Assembly (NCBI RefSeq): GCF_900106045.1
Contig: NZ_LT629802.1
Span: 4,588,001-4,652,000 of the forward strand
Direction of reading: 5' to 3'
DNA: 64,000 nt
From: Pseudomonas mucidolens
GTDB lineage: Bacteria > Pseudomonadota > Gammaproteobacteria > Pseudomonadales > Pseudomonadaceae
How positions within the stretch are numbered: the stretch's first letter is position 1; every line of letters starts with the position of its first letter. Below the pieces are notes generated by a model. The model was given only the letters and a program-made list of their open reading frames with translations, was not told where the DNA came from and ran no database searches. Positions 26,559 through 35,540 of the stretch are shown one piece after another. The translations under genes and the position numbers were made by a program.

Positions 26559-27395
26559 GTGGATACCCGCAACTGGATTGAGCTGTCCCAAGATGCCGAT
26601 ACCGGGATTGAGTCGATTCGCGCCCATTTTCAGGGGCATGCGTACGATCCGCATTGGCATGACAGCTTTCTGGTGGGGATCACGGAGCAAGGGGTGCAGC
26701 AGTTCAATTGTCGGCGGGTTCGTCATCTCAGTACGCCGGGCAAGGTATTTATGTTGGAGCCAGGGGAGATCCACGATGGGCATGCGCCTACCGAGGAAGG
26801 GTTTACCTATTCCATGCTGTACCTGGAACCGCATTGGCTGGAGCGAGAGTTGCACGCTTTGTTCGAGCACGTACCGGCTGACTGCCAGCTGGGTTTTGCT
26901 GCCACTTTGAGCCAGGATACTGGGCTGTCCACTGCCATTGCCCAGGCCTTCCACGCTTTCCATGAGGGTGATTTGCGCATTGTGCGCCAGAGTGCCCTCG
27001 ACACTTTGCTGGACTCACTTACTGGCCACCTTGATTGGCGCAAGCGTCAAGCTTGTGATCCGCGACTGCCGCTGACGGCCCAGGTTGCGCGTGATTATCT
27101 GCATGCCAATGTCTGTGAGGACATCGGCCTGGATGACCTGGCTCACGCCTGTGGTGTTGACCGCTTCCGCCTGACTCGGGCTTTCAAGGCAGCCTTTGGC
27201 TTGGCGCCGCACGCGTACTTGATCCAGCTACGGCTGGCCAAGGCACGCCGGCTGTTAGCCCGGGGCGAGTTGCCGGCGCAGGTGGCCAGCGCTCTCGGGT
27301 TTGCCGATCAAAGCCATATGGGACGCTGGTTTCGTCGTGCCTACCAACTCACGCCGGCGGATTATCGTAAGCGCTGCTCAAACCTTCCAGACTGA
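26559..27395 (+). CDS. AraC-family transcriptional regulator
   Basis: 278 residues from GTG 26559, selected because GGAG lies 6 bases before it; a TTG twelve bases earlier falls within that site. N-terminal cupin-type sensor (HWHDSFLVGITEQGVQQF, FMLEPGEIHDGHAP) and two C-terminal helix-turn-helix motifs (IGLDDLAHACGVDRFRLTRA; VASALGFADQSHMGRWFRRA). AraC/LysE neighbours of this form usually regulate the exporter; the LysE gene starts 108 bp downstream on the same strand. Confidence 0.88.
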   Translation: MDTRNWIELSQDADTGIESIRAHFQGHAYDPHWHDSFLVGITEQGVQQFNCRRVRHLSTPGKVFMLEPGEIHDGHAPTEEGFTYSMLYLEPHWLERELHALFEHVPADCQLGFAATLSQDTGLSTAIAQAFHAFHEGDLRIVRQSALDTLLDSLTGHLDWRKRQACDPRLPLTAQVARDYLHANVCEDIGLDDLAHACGVDRFRLTRAFKAAFGLAPHAYLIQLRLAKARRLLARGELPAQVASALGFADQSHMGRWFRRAYQLTPADYRKRCSNLPD

Positions 27396-27503
27396 CTTGG
27401 GCTGACTTGCCACCATGGATTTCTTTCTGCTCAAGGGATCCATGCCATGTTGGTGTCATTGCTCGTTTTCCCTGTCTCAATGCCCCTCTCGGGAGCCTGA
27501 GCC

Positions 27504-28100
27504 ATGGAATCGTTACTGCCTTTCGTGCTCTTTGCGTTCGTTGCTTCGATTACCCCGGGGCCGACCAATATTCTGGTTTTAAGCCACAGTTCGCGGTCCG
27601 GGCTCTATGCCACGCTGCCGATCATCTTGGGGGCGTGCATGGCGGCGGCGCTCATCGTGTTGGCAGTCGGTCTCGGCGTGGGTGAAACGCTGCTGCGGTT
27701 TCCGTTGGTGCAGCAGGCGATGGTCTGGTGCGGGGTACTGTGGCTGAGCTGGCTGGCTTGGCAGATTTTCAGTAGTCCACCTCCCGCCCTGGACGTGGCG
27801 GCACCACGTGACAAGGGCCTCAATGTGTTCAGTGCCGCTACCCTGCAATTGATCAATCCCAAGGTATGGATGATGGCTCTTGCGGTGGTAAGTGTGTTTG
27901 TCGGGGATGGCGACAAGACCCTACGCGTGATGGTCCTGACGTTATTGTTTTTGCTGGTTTCCTTGCCGTGCATGACTTTTTGGGCATTACTCGGCCTGGG
28001 GACCGCCCGGGTTTTGAGCTCGCCACAGGCGCTCAAACGTATGAACCAGGTGCTGGCATGCCTGCTGCTGATATCCGCTTGGTTGCCGGTAATGGTCTGA
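27504..28100 (+). CDS. LysE/RhtB-family amino acid exporter
   Basis: 198 residues, six hydrophobic segments, opening LFAFVASITPGPTNILVLSH, the conserved PGP signature of LysE/RhtB exporters, and the LQLINPKVWMMALAV motif. Probably exports an amino acid or related compound under control of the AraC gene before it. Confidence 0.85.
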   Translation: MESLLPFVLFAFVASITPGPTNILVLSHSSRSGLYATLPIILGACMAAALIVLAVGLGVGETLLRFPLVQQAMVWCGVLWLSWLAWQIFSSPPPALDVAAPRDKGLNVFSAATLQLINPKVWMMALAVVSVFVGDGDKTLRVMVLTLLFLLVSLPCMTFWALLGLGTARVLSSPQALKRMNQVLACLLLISAWLPVMV

Positions 28101-28214
28101 CGCGCGGAGAATAGCTTTTGAACACAGGGATGAAGGCAGGAAGGATTTTGCAGAAGAATCTAAAATAGATGTTCGCGCAAAAAAGCGCGATCAATAAACA
28201 TGGATATTGAAATT

Positions 28215-28499
28215 ATGCGCACTCTGCACTCGGTTTCGTTGCTGCTCATTGTCGCCACTTCAACCGTAGCCTGTACCACCCAACTGACTGACGCAGGCCA
28301 GCAGGTCAACCTGGTAACGGCGTCGTCAGTCCAGGCTTGCAAGGTCATCAAAGGATTCACGGTAAAGGGCTCCTCAAACGGGGACGCACTCAATATGGCG
28401 TTCAACAAGGCCGCTGAGCTTGGAGGCGACAGCGTGAGCATTGTCAACGTAGAGGAAGACGCCAGGATCCAGACGGCGGCGTTGAATTGCCGTCGATGA
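28215..28499 (+). CDS. Small lipoprotein (DUF4156-like)
   Basis: 94 residues from ATG 28215; ATG 28200 adds five residues (MDIEI) that spoil the signal peptide. Lipobox VAC with Cys20, then CTTQLTDAGQQVNLVTASSV and a short domain with FTVKGSSNGDALNMAFNKAA and GGDSVSIV, as in small DUF4156/RcsF-like envelope lipoproteins. Function unknown. Confidence 0.65.
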   Translation: MRTLHSVSLLLIVATSTVACTTQLTDAGQQVNLVTASSVQACKVIKGFTVKGSSNGDALNMAFNKAAELGGDSVSIVNVEEDARIQTAALNCRR

Positions 28500-28544
28500 A
28501 AAACCACGGGACACCCATTGCAAGTATCCCGTCAAGGTCAGAAC

Positions 28545-29144
28545 TTATGCTCGACTAACCTGATAAAGCAGCATCAACGCAAAGCCGATCAAAAGCACCG
28601 CGCAAGCATAATCAATACCTCGCAACCAACGCCGGGACAATCGCTTCAACATCAACGAGCATGACCCCGCCAACGTTATCCACCACAGGGAAGATCCAAG
28701 AAACACCCCCAAGACCAACCACAGCCCCGTCTCTGTGTTCGACTGGCTGACGCCCAGCCCGGCAAACAGCGTGACAAAACCCAGAATGGTCATGGGGTTA
28801 GAGAGCGTAAGCAGGCAAGTCGTGGTGTACATGCCCCACAGATGCCATGCGGTAGAAGGGGCGGCGATAACCTCGGCTTTTTTTTCCAGGGTTTTCCACG
28901 CCAGATAGATGAAGAACACCGCTCCCGCTATCCGCAGATATTGAGTATCACCGATCAGCGACAGCAGTCCGGCCAAGCCAAATAACGCGGCGATGGCATA
29001 GACTGCATCCGCTGTCGCAGCGCCCATGCCGGTGATGAATCCTGCCTTGAATCCTCCCCGTAACGTGTTTTGAATACTTAGAAGCCCGATGGGGCCGACG
29101 GGCGCCGCGATGGCTAAACCGAGTAGCATTCCTTTGAGTAACAT
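28545..29144 (-). CDS. LysE-family transporter
   Basis: 199 residues, six TM segments, with GLAIAAPVGPIGLLSIQNTL at the N-terminus and TTTCLLTLSNPMTILGFVTL in the middle, the two LysE signatures. Divergent from the Lrp-type regulator gene at 29272, the usual arrangement for Lrp-controlled exporters (127 bp shared promoter region). Confidence 0.85.
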   Translation of the reverse strand: MLLKGMLLGLAIAAPVGPIGLLSIQNTLRGGFKAGFITGMGAATADAVYAIAALFGLAGLLSLIGDTQYLRIAGAVFFIYLAWKTLEKKAEVIAAPSTAWHLWGMYTTTCLLTLSNPMTILGFVTLFAGLGVSQSNTETGLWLVLGVFLGSSLWWITLAGSCSLMLKRLSRRWLRGIDYACAVLLIGFALMLLYQVSRA

Positions 29145-29271
29145 GGCTGGGGACTCGTTGTGTGGGATAAGCTATTTTGGATGGCTTGCCACTACGGGCT
29201 CCATTGCGAAGTGAAGCTTTGCAGAGCGCTTCACTTAACGATTCATCGTTTCAAGGCACCTCAAGGCCCCC

Positions 29272-29736
29272 ATGACCAGCAGACCCCTCGATCGTTTGGA
29301 CAAGCGTTTGCTGGCTGAGCTTCAGGTAGACGCGCGACTGAGTTTTGCTGAACTCGGCAGACGAGTCGGACTGTCGACACCCGCGGCCGCCGAGCGGGTT
29401 CGTAAGCTTGAAGACCAAGGTGTACTGCGCGGTTATCGAGCCGAACTCGACAGTCATTCCATTGGTTATCCGGTTACCGCGTTTATCAGGCTGTATGTAC
29501 CGGCTGAAAGCTATTCCAGGGTGCTGTCAGTGATTGAGGGAATGCCTGAAGTGCGCGAAGCGCATCATGTAACGGGCGAGGCTTCGTTCGTGCTCAACGT
29601 GGTTGCCCCGTCATTGATTGCCCTGGAAACCTTAATCTCAGCCTTTGATTCGTTCGGCAAAACCGAAACATCCATTGTGCTTTCGACTCGCTTGGCAACT
29701 CGCGGCTTACCCATAAATCCTGACCAGGTTGTGTAA
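29272..29736 (+). CDS. Lrp/AsnC-family regulator
   Basis: 154 residues. N-terminal HTH (LDKRLLAELQVDARLSFAEL, GRRVGLSTPAAAERVRKLED) and C-terminal RAM ligand domain (VREAHHVTGEASFVLNVVAP). Likely senses an amino acid and controls the divergent LysE gene. Confidence 0.88.
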   Translation: MTSRPLDRLDKRLLAELQVDARLSFAELGRRVGLSTPAAAERVRKLEDQGVLRGYRAELDSHSIGYPVTAFIRLYVPAESYSRVLSVIEGMPEVREAHHVTGEASFVLNVVAPSLIALETLISAFDSFGKTETSIVLSTRLATRGLPINPDQVV

Positions 29737-29774
29737 GCACAACGCGAACCGAAAAGAACGCCCTACCTCGTTAA

Positions 29775-30668
29775 TCACAGCTCGCAAGAAAGCGCAGCTT
29801 TCGACGGTTTAAAATTCAACCCCAGCACGCTTATCAGCACGATGACAGTGCCGACCAGCACCATGCTCGTCGGGCGCTCAGCCAGCACCATCGAAGCCAT
29901 CAGCATTGCGGTGGGCGGGATCAGGTAAAGCGAGATGCAAGCGCGGCTTACGTTGCTGTGCGCAAGCACGTATGCCCAAGCGAGGTAGGCCAAGGCGCTG
30001 GGGAAAATGCCGAGCAGGAGTACAGCCAGGTTGACCGACAGCGAGGCATGTTGTGCTTCGCGCCACAGACCCGGCGCATAGACCAGCAGCAGCGCCGTGC
30101 CCGACCAGATGGTGTAACACACCATGGTCAGGCCGTCGTGGCGATGGGCATGGTGTTTCTGCAAGGCGAAGTACAGGCTCCACGACAGCGCCGCCAGCAG
30201 GATCAGCAGCCCGTTGGCATCCATCTCACCCATACCTTGGTCTCCGATGACGACCACGGCGGCGCCGATCAGGCCCGCCGACACGCAGATCCATTGCCAG
30301 CCATTGACCCGGTCCTTGAGTACAAAGTGGGCCAATAGCGTGCTGAACAGTGGCGTGGATTGAGCCAGCACGCTGGCAGCGCCGGCGCTGACCCCGCGTT
30401 GGCCGTAGTTGAGGGCGATATGGTGCAGGCTCACGGCGAAAAACCCCAATACCGCCAATAGCGGCAGGTCTTTGAGGCGTGGCAGGGAAATGCGCAGCAC
30501 CGATGCGACTCCGGCCATGAACACCGAGGCAATGAGAAAGCGCATCAGCGCCAAATGACCGGGCTCATAGGCCTGAAGCCCGATGTGGATGCCTATCGGG
30601 GAATAAGCCCAGCAGAGGATCACGAACAGTGTCGCGAGGGTGACTTTCACCTCGGGTCTAGCGTTCAT
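29775..30668 (-). CDS. DMT-superfamily (EamA) transporter
   Basis: 297 residues, ten TM helices in two EamA halves (CWAYSPIGIHIGLQAYEPGH; LAYLAWAYVLAHSNVSRACI). An inner-membrane metabolite exporter of unknown substrate. Divergent from the LysR-type gene at 30817 with 148 bp between, so probably controlled by it. Confidence 0.85.
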   Translation of the reverse strand: MNARPEVKVTLATLFVILCWAYSPIGIHIGLQAYEPGHLALMRFLIASVFMAGVASVLRISLPRLKDLPLLAVLGFFAVSLHHIALNYGQRGVSAGAASVLAQSTPLFSTLLAHFVLKDRVNGWQWICVSAGLIGAAVVVIGDQGMGEMDANGLLILLAALSWSLYFALQKHHAHRHDGLTMVCYTIWSGTALLLVYAPGLWREAQHASLSVNLAVLLLGIFPSALAYLAWAYVLAHSNVSRACISLYLIPPTAMLMASMVLAERPTSMVLVGTVIVLISVLGLNFKPSKAALSCEL

Positions 30669-30816
30669 CGGAAATCACCACAAGCAGCCACCTGTTATGC
30701 GCGGGATTTGGGCGGGAGACGGCTTCAACGTCTGCGCACGCTGCATGAAGTATCAAAAACCGACGACATCACTACAAGTGACTTAAACTCGATTCAGTAT
30801 TCACTTTGGGTGATGT

Positions 30817-31695
30817 ATGGAATTGTCCCAACTGCGCATGTTCAAGACAGTAGCCGACATCGGCAGCATCGCGCGCGCCGCTGAATCGCTGCACTGCGTA
30901 CCGTCGAATGTCACCGCACGCATCAAGTCCCTCGAGCGTGAACTGGGTACACCGTTGTTTTTCCGGGATGGCAGAGGTTTGCGGATCTCTCCGGCTGGCG
31001 AGATTTTTCTGGAGTACGCGACGAAAATTCTCAACCTCGCCGATGAAGCGCGGCGCGCGGTGGCGCCTACGAGCGTGCCGAGCGGGCGCTTGCGCATCGG
31101 GGCCATCGAGTCGAGCGCGACAGGACGCCTGCCACGCTTACTGGCCAAGTTCCACGCCCTGCATCCGCAGGTTTCCTTGGAATTGAGCACCGGTACCTGG
31201 GCTCAGTTACTGGAGGATATTCTGCATCACCGCTTGGATGGGGCGATCGTCGCGGTGGACATCGACCGTCCCGGCCTCAAGCGGACAGTGATGTATCGCG
31301 AGGATTTGGTGCTCATCGCCGCCGAATCCCATGGCCCCTTGCATACGGCAGCAGATCTGCACGGCAAGGACATCTTCATGTGGCCTGTGGGTTGCCCGTA
31401 TCGCCTGGCGCTTGAACAGTGGCTAACACGCCATGACCAGACACGGAAAATCGTCAGTATCGCCAGCTACGGCACCATCGTCGGATGCGTCAGCGCGGGT
31501 GCCGGAGTCTCGCTGGTGCCACGTGGAATCTATGAGCAATACCGCCACGGGGCGGGTTGGAATGGCTATGAGTTCGCGGATCTGACGCGTATCGATAACC
31601 TGTTCTACTGGCATGCAAACGCGGGTCGACACCCGGCCCGGGAAGCTTTTTTGGCGCTGTTGCAGGCGCAGTTCAAGGATCCGACATCGCCGTGA
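30817..31695 (+). CDS. LysR-family regulator (PtrR-like)
   Basis: 292 residues. Winged-helix DNA-binding domain (MELSQLRMFKTVADIGSIAR, HCVPSNVTARIKSLERELGT) and LysR substrate domain (GRLRIGAIESSATGRLPRLL). The opening resembles proteins named PtrR; divergence from the EamA transporter suggests local control. The inducer is unknown. Confidence 0.85.
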   Translation: MELSQLRMFKTVADIGSIARAAESLHCVPSNVTARIKSLERELGTPLFFRDGRGLRISPAGEIFLEYATKILNLADEARRAVAPTSVPSGRLRIGAIESSATGRLPRLLAKFHALHPQVSLELSTGTWAQLLEDILHHRLDGAIVAVDIDRPGLKRTVMYREDLVLIAAESHGPLHTAADLHGKDIFMWPVGCPYRLALEQWLTRHDQTRKIVSIASYGTIVGCVSAGAGVSLVPRGIYEQYRHGAGWNGYEFADLTRIDNLFYWHANAGRHPAREAFLALLQAQFKDPTSP

Positions 31696-31908
31696 AACAC
31701 GGCGCACGGTCTTGCCCTGCCTGTCCAATTCGAGACAAAGATGGCACTTTGCCATATTTCTGATTGACACCCCCCGCCCGCTCCTTTAAAAACCCATGCA
31801 ATCGCTGCGGTGAGGGCTGATCGTTGACGCCCCATCGCAAGCACCCGCGCTCCTGCAGGAGCCCCAGGAAGCCAAAACCGCCGACTCGCGGTTTTTATCG
31901 AGACAGGG

Positions 31909-33252
31909 ATGTCGAAAAATCCCCCACTTTTCAAGGTTCGCCGCTATTGGCTAGCCGCGCTTATCGTGTTGCTGGCGGTGCTCGATCCGTTCGGCCTGGC
32001 CAGCTCCAGTGACCAGGCATCTGCACAGTGGCTCAACCGTATGTTCGCCAGCGGGTATGAGCGCGATGGTCAGCAACGCATTGCGATGGTTCTGATCGAT
32101 GATGCGTATCTGATGCGCAATAACACCTCATGGCCGATGCCGTATGGCGAACAGAGCAAGTTGTTCAAGCGCTTGCTGGCATACAAGCCCAAAGCGGTGT
32201 TTGTCGACTTGTTGTACAGCCACGATCACTCGTTCGGCGATCCGGCACGCGGCAGCCAGCTGTTGGCGAATGTATTCGAGCGTTACCAGCGCCAGGGCAT
32301 TCCCTTATGGTTGGCGAATACCGGCGTGACCCGCGGCGAAAACGGCCGAGCCAATACCCTGGAGCATTTCAGCGAGGTCAGTCAGCCGGCATTGGTGGTA
32401 TGGGAAGGCATCGGTGACAAATACCCGCTGGCGATGCCGACTGCATCAGGCGCGATGGAAACACCGGCGTTAGCGATGTACCGCAAGCTCTGCAAGGACT
32501 CGCCCTGCGCGGACCTGCCCAAGGATCCCGAGGCAGCGGCACAGTTGCCGCCGATCGCGGTGCAGTGGGGTTTGAGGCTGGCGCCGGAACAGGCGCGGAT
32601 TTCGGATATTCGCGGCTGCGCGCCGGCGCGCAATTTCCTGCTGGATGGCCTGGGGCAGTTGCTCCAGGCAGTGTTCTGGAAGCTGGACAACTCGGCCCAG
32701 GCACGCTGCCCCTATACCTTGACCTTGTCGGCGAGTGATCTGGAAGTCAGCTCGCCCGCGGATCAGGCGCTGATTGCCGAGTTGCTGTGCGACCGTCTGG
32801 TGCTGGTCGGGGCGAACATCACCTCCACCGGTGATGTGGTGCAGTCGCCGGTACATGGGCTGATTCCCGGGGTTTATCTGCATGCCATGGCCCTCGACAA
32901 CTTGATCAACGAGGGCATGGATTACGAGCGCGAACCGGCCAACTTCGCGGGTTGGAATCTCAATTGGGTAGACCTGCTGGAGCTGGGTTTACTGGCCTTG
33001 ATTATCGTGCTCAAGGCGCTGCATGCGCGCCGCCTGGCGGGCGTGCAACCCTGGACTCGCTGGCAGCGTCGGGAGAGCAGTTTTTTCACTTCACCGCACC
33101 CTTCGTGGTGGCTGGTGATGACGGTGTTGGGCGCGGTGTGTGGGGTGCTGTTCCTGAACCACATCACGCTGGTCAACGTGCTGGGGATTGTTTTGCTATC
33201 GATGGTGCTGTTCAGCGAGCGGATCGAAGCCTTCTTCGACCGGGGCAACTGA
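31909..33252 (+). CDS. CHASE2 domain membrane protein
   Basis: 447 residues. TM1 (YWLAALIVLLAVLDPFGLAS), a large periplasmic CHASE2 sensor (IAMVLIDDAYLMRNNTSWPM ... YKPKAVFVDLLYS; later GVYLHAMALDNLI), then two or three TM helices at the C-terminus (LLELGLLALIIVLKAL; WWLVMTVLGAVCGVLFL). No kinase, cyclase or other output domain follows, so it may sense without classical signalling or signal through partners. First gene of a three-gene operon with the secreted protein at 33290 and the M48 protease at 33668. Confidence 0.8.
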   Translation: MSKNPPLFKVRRYWLAALIVLLAVLDPFGLASSSDQASAQWLNRMFASGYERDGQQRIAMVLIDDAYLMRNNTSWPMPYGEQSKLFKRLLAYKPKAVFVDLLYSHDHSFGDPARGSQLLANVFERYQRQGIPLWLANTGVTRGENGRANTLEHFSEVSQPALVVWEGIGDKYPLAMPTASGAMETPALAMYRKLCKDSPCADLPKDPEAAAQLPPIAVQWGLRLAPEQARISDIRGCAPARNFLLDGLGQLLQAVFWKLDNSAQARCPYTLTLSASDLEVSSPADQALIAELLCDRLVLVGANITSTGDVVQSPVHGLIPGVYLHAMALDNLINEGMDYEREPANFAGWNLNWVDLLELGLLALIIVLKALHARRLAGVQPWTRWQRRESSFFTSPHPSWWLVMTVLGAVCGVLFLNHITLVNVLGIVLLSMVLFSERIEAFFDRGN

Positions 33253-33289
33253 GAGCGCCGCCATGTCGTCTCACTCAAGGAAACCAAGG

Positions 33290-33655
33290 ATGACCAAAAC
33301 ACTCATTGTGTTGCTCGTCGTACTCTTCAGCCAGGAAGTGCGGGCTGATGCCCACACCATCCAGGCGTTCCTCGCCGACCCGGTGGCGGTACTGGATGAG
33401 CAGGGCAAGTTGCAGCGGGAAATCGCGCAAAAAGATGCACCGAAACAACCGGTGCCGGTCTTGCACTACAACCAGGCCCTGGATCTGGTGCAAGTGGAGT
33501 TAGCCGGCCAGAAAGTGTGGCTGGACCCGATGGACCTGCGGATCGAGCCGCCTTTTCATGTGACCGATCTGCCATGCCAGCAAGTGCCCAAGAGCCTGGC
33601 CAGTGACAGCCATAACAAGTCCACCCTCGGTTACGGTGCCGGCTGCAATCAATAA
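33290..33655 (+). CDS. Small periplasmic SH3-like protein
   Basis: 121 residues from ATG 33290, with AAGGA upstream; the frame from 33188 overlaps the CHASE2 gene. Signal peptide, predicted cleavage VRA-DA. Mature part has a short SH3-like core (VLHYNQALDLVQVELAGQKV, WLDPMDLRIEPPF) and a Cys-containing tail. Function unknown; placed between the CHASE2 and M48 genes with close spacing, pointing to a shared envelope task. Confidence 0.7.
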   Translation: MTKTLIVLLVVLFSQEVRADAHTIQAFLADPVAVLDEQGKLQREIAQKDAPKQPVPVLHYNQALDLVQVELAGQKVWLDPMDLRIEPPFHVTDLPCQQVPKSLASDSHNKSTLGYGAGCNQ

Positions 33656-33667
33656 AGGAGCGTCACG

Positions 33668-35233
33668 GTGAAGGGATATCTATTGCTGGCCAGCGCGCTG
33701 CTCAGTGGTTGCGCCACGTTGAAGGGCGCTGACCAGGCGTTCCTGAACCTGGTCGGACCCTCGACCCAATCGCGGGTCCAGGGTCACTATGTCGACAACA
33801 GCGACGTGCGCCAGTACTACACGCTCGACCGGCAACGCGCCGGTCAGCAGCGCCTGAGCTACGACGGTCGCACCGTGCCCGCCGCCGAGGCACGCCAGCA
33901 GAACCTGGTGGATATCCCGATGTTGCAGGTGTACCTGCAAGGTATCGTCACGCGCCTGTCCAAGGGCTGGCCGGGTGATTTACCGGCTTTGCAGGTGAAA
34001 ATCACCGACAGTTACAGCTTCGGGCCGGCGGCAGACCCGTACGGCAATATCTTCGTGCCGTTGGGTATGCTGGATAACGTCGGCAGCGAAGACGAGATCG
34101 CCGCGATGCTCGGCCATGAGATGAGCCACGTGTTGCTGCACCACCACGACCGCGCGGCGGCGTTCCAGCAACAGAAAGAACTGTTCACCACCGTCGCCTC
34201 CACCGTAGCCTTGGCGGCGATGGCCGCCGACACCCGCGTGGATCGCAGTTCCGGGACGCTGAAACTGCTCAGCAAGGACCCGATAGGCACGCAGAAAACC
34301 ATCGGCAACACCGTGCTGTACACCGCGCTGGCCAACAGTTTTTCCGACAACATCTGGAGCACCGCCTGGGGTCGCAGCCAGGAAGACCAGGCAGATTTGC
34401 TCGGCACCGACTTGATGATTCGTGCCGGCTATGCACCGCGCGCAGCCACCCATAGCCTGGAACGCCTGAACGATTTCCAGGGCAAGCAGAAGCCGTTGCT
34501 GGCGGGGTTTCTTACCGCCCGCAAAAACGCGATGCAAGACTCGTTGCAGCAGTTCAACCTCAATCGCTTCACCCAGGAACTGGACGTGCTGGTCAAGGAC
34601 GGCCTGACCACCAGCATTGCCGCCACCAGCCAGTATTTCAACCGCTCTCACATGTCGGCCATGGACCGCGACACCGAACTGCGCCAGTACCTGCAACGCG
34701 AATACCGCAAGGAACGTCGCGCCCGGGTCAACACCCGGAGCTGGCCAAAAGTGCGCGACGCGAACGCCGTCGCCAAGGCCTTGCAGGGTTACAAGGACGC
34801 CTACGCCGCCACCGCCGCGCTGGAACGAAACAAAGTGCCGGAGGCCGACGCCTTTATCCGGCGTGCCTTGAATTCACCGGTCAAGGATCAGCCGAATATT
34901 CGTCGCACGGCTTACGCGGTGCGTCTGGCCCAGGGTAAAAACGCCGAAGCACTGAAGCAATTGCAGGCGATCAAGGATTGGTCCCTGGCCGGGCCTTCGA
35001 CCTACGATTTGATGATCAGCTACCACCTCAAGCGTGGCGACGGCCAGGCCGCGCTGGCGATGATCGACAAGGCCGAACGCCACTTGGGTTCGGAAGAGTT
35101 GTTTATCACCGAGAAGTTGCTGGCCAACCAGCAATTGCGCAACGCGCAACAAGTGCAAAGTGTCTTGCGCAAATGCGAGCAGTACCCGGCCCGCAAGGCC
35201 AACTGCCAGAAGCTGGCGCCGGTGAAAGCCTGA
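33668..35233 (+). CDS. M48-family metalloprotease, TPR-containing lipoprotein
   Basis: 521 residues from GTG 33668 (AAAGGAG site). Lipobox LLSGC (Cys15), peptidase domain with zinc motif His150-Glu151-xx-His154 (GHEMSHVLLHHHD) and a downstream acidic ligand region (WGRSQEDQADLLGTDLM), then C-terminal TPR-like helices (about 380-520). Similar to BepA/LoiP-like periplasmic proteases that police outer-membrane proteins. Third gene of the CHASE2 operon, 12 bp after the SH3-like gene. Confidence 0.85.
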   Translation: MKGYLLLASALLSGCATLKGADQAFLNLVGPSTQSRVQGHYVDNSDVRQYYTLDRQRAGQQRLSYDGRTVPAAEARQQNLVDIPMLQVYLQGIVTRLSKGWPGDLPALQVKITDSYSFGPAADPYGNIFVPLGMLDNVGSEDEIAAMLGHEMSHVLLHHHDRAAAFQQQKELFTTVASTVALAAMAADTRVDRSSGTLKLLSKDPIGTQKTIGNTVLYTALANSFSDNIWSTAWGRSQEDQADLLGTDLMIRAGYAPRAATHSLERLNDFQGKQKPLLAGFLTARKNAMQDSLQQFNLNRFTQELDVLVKDGLTTSIAATSQYFNRSHMSAMDRDTELRQYLQREYRKERRARVNTRSWPKVRDANAVAKALQGYKDAYAATAALERNKVPEADAFIRRALNSPVKDQPNIRRTAYAVRLAQGKNAEALKQLQAIKDWSLAGPSTYDLMISYHLKRGDGQAALAMIDKAERHLGSEELFITEKLLANQQLRNAQQVQSVLRKCEQYPARKANCQKLAPVKA

Positions 35234-35254
35234 TCCTGCAGGTTCTGCGGCGCT

Positions 35255-35270
35255 AAAAAAACCCGATCCA
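35255..35270. terminator. Left half of a split bidirectional terminator
   Basis: AAAAAAACCCGATCCA at 35255-35270. Joined to TCGGGTTTTTT at 35501-35511 it would form an 11-bp stem with a 5-base loop and T-runs both ways, a classic terminator shared by the converging M48 and porin genes. The halves are now 230 bases apart because of the element at 35275-35492. Confidence 0.75.
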
Positions 35271-35274
35271 GTCG

Positions 35275-35492
35275 CAATGCCGTTCAGTTAAGCAAGTGAA
35301 GCGCCTGATACCGCTTATGTGGCGAGGGGGCTTGTCCCCCGTTGGGCTGCGTAGCAGCCCCAAAGGCCTCCCCGATCGTCCAGTCAAACCGGGGGGGGGA
35401 GGTTTGAGGGTTGCTTCGCAACCCAACGGGGGACAAGCCCCCTTGCCACAGGATGGTGTTTGGCACGCGACTTTCTTAACTGAACGGCATTA
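35275..35492. mobile_element. MITE-like element with 17-bp TIRs and 11-bp target duplication
   Basis: Terminal inverted repeats AATGCCGTTCAGTTAAG (35276-35292) and its exact inverse (35475-35491). Flanking direct repeats CGATCCAGTCG at 35264-35274 and 35493-35503 look like a target duplication. The core is a large inverted repeat: tgtggcgagggggcttgtcc at 35318 versus ggacaagcccccttgccaca ending at 35450, with gggctgc/gcagccc and gggttgc/gcaaccc hairpins inside. No protein is encoded, so it needs a helper transposase from elsewhere. Confidence 0.75.
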
Positions 35493-35540
35493 CGATCCAG
35501 TCGGGTTTTTTAGGCCTTGAATCAGGCGCAACGCTCGATC

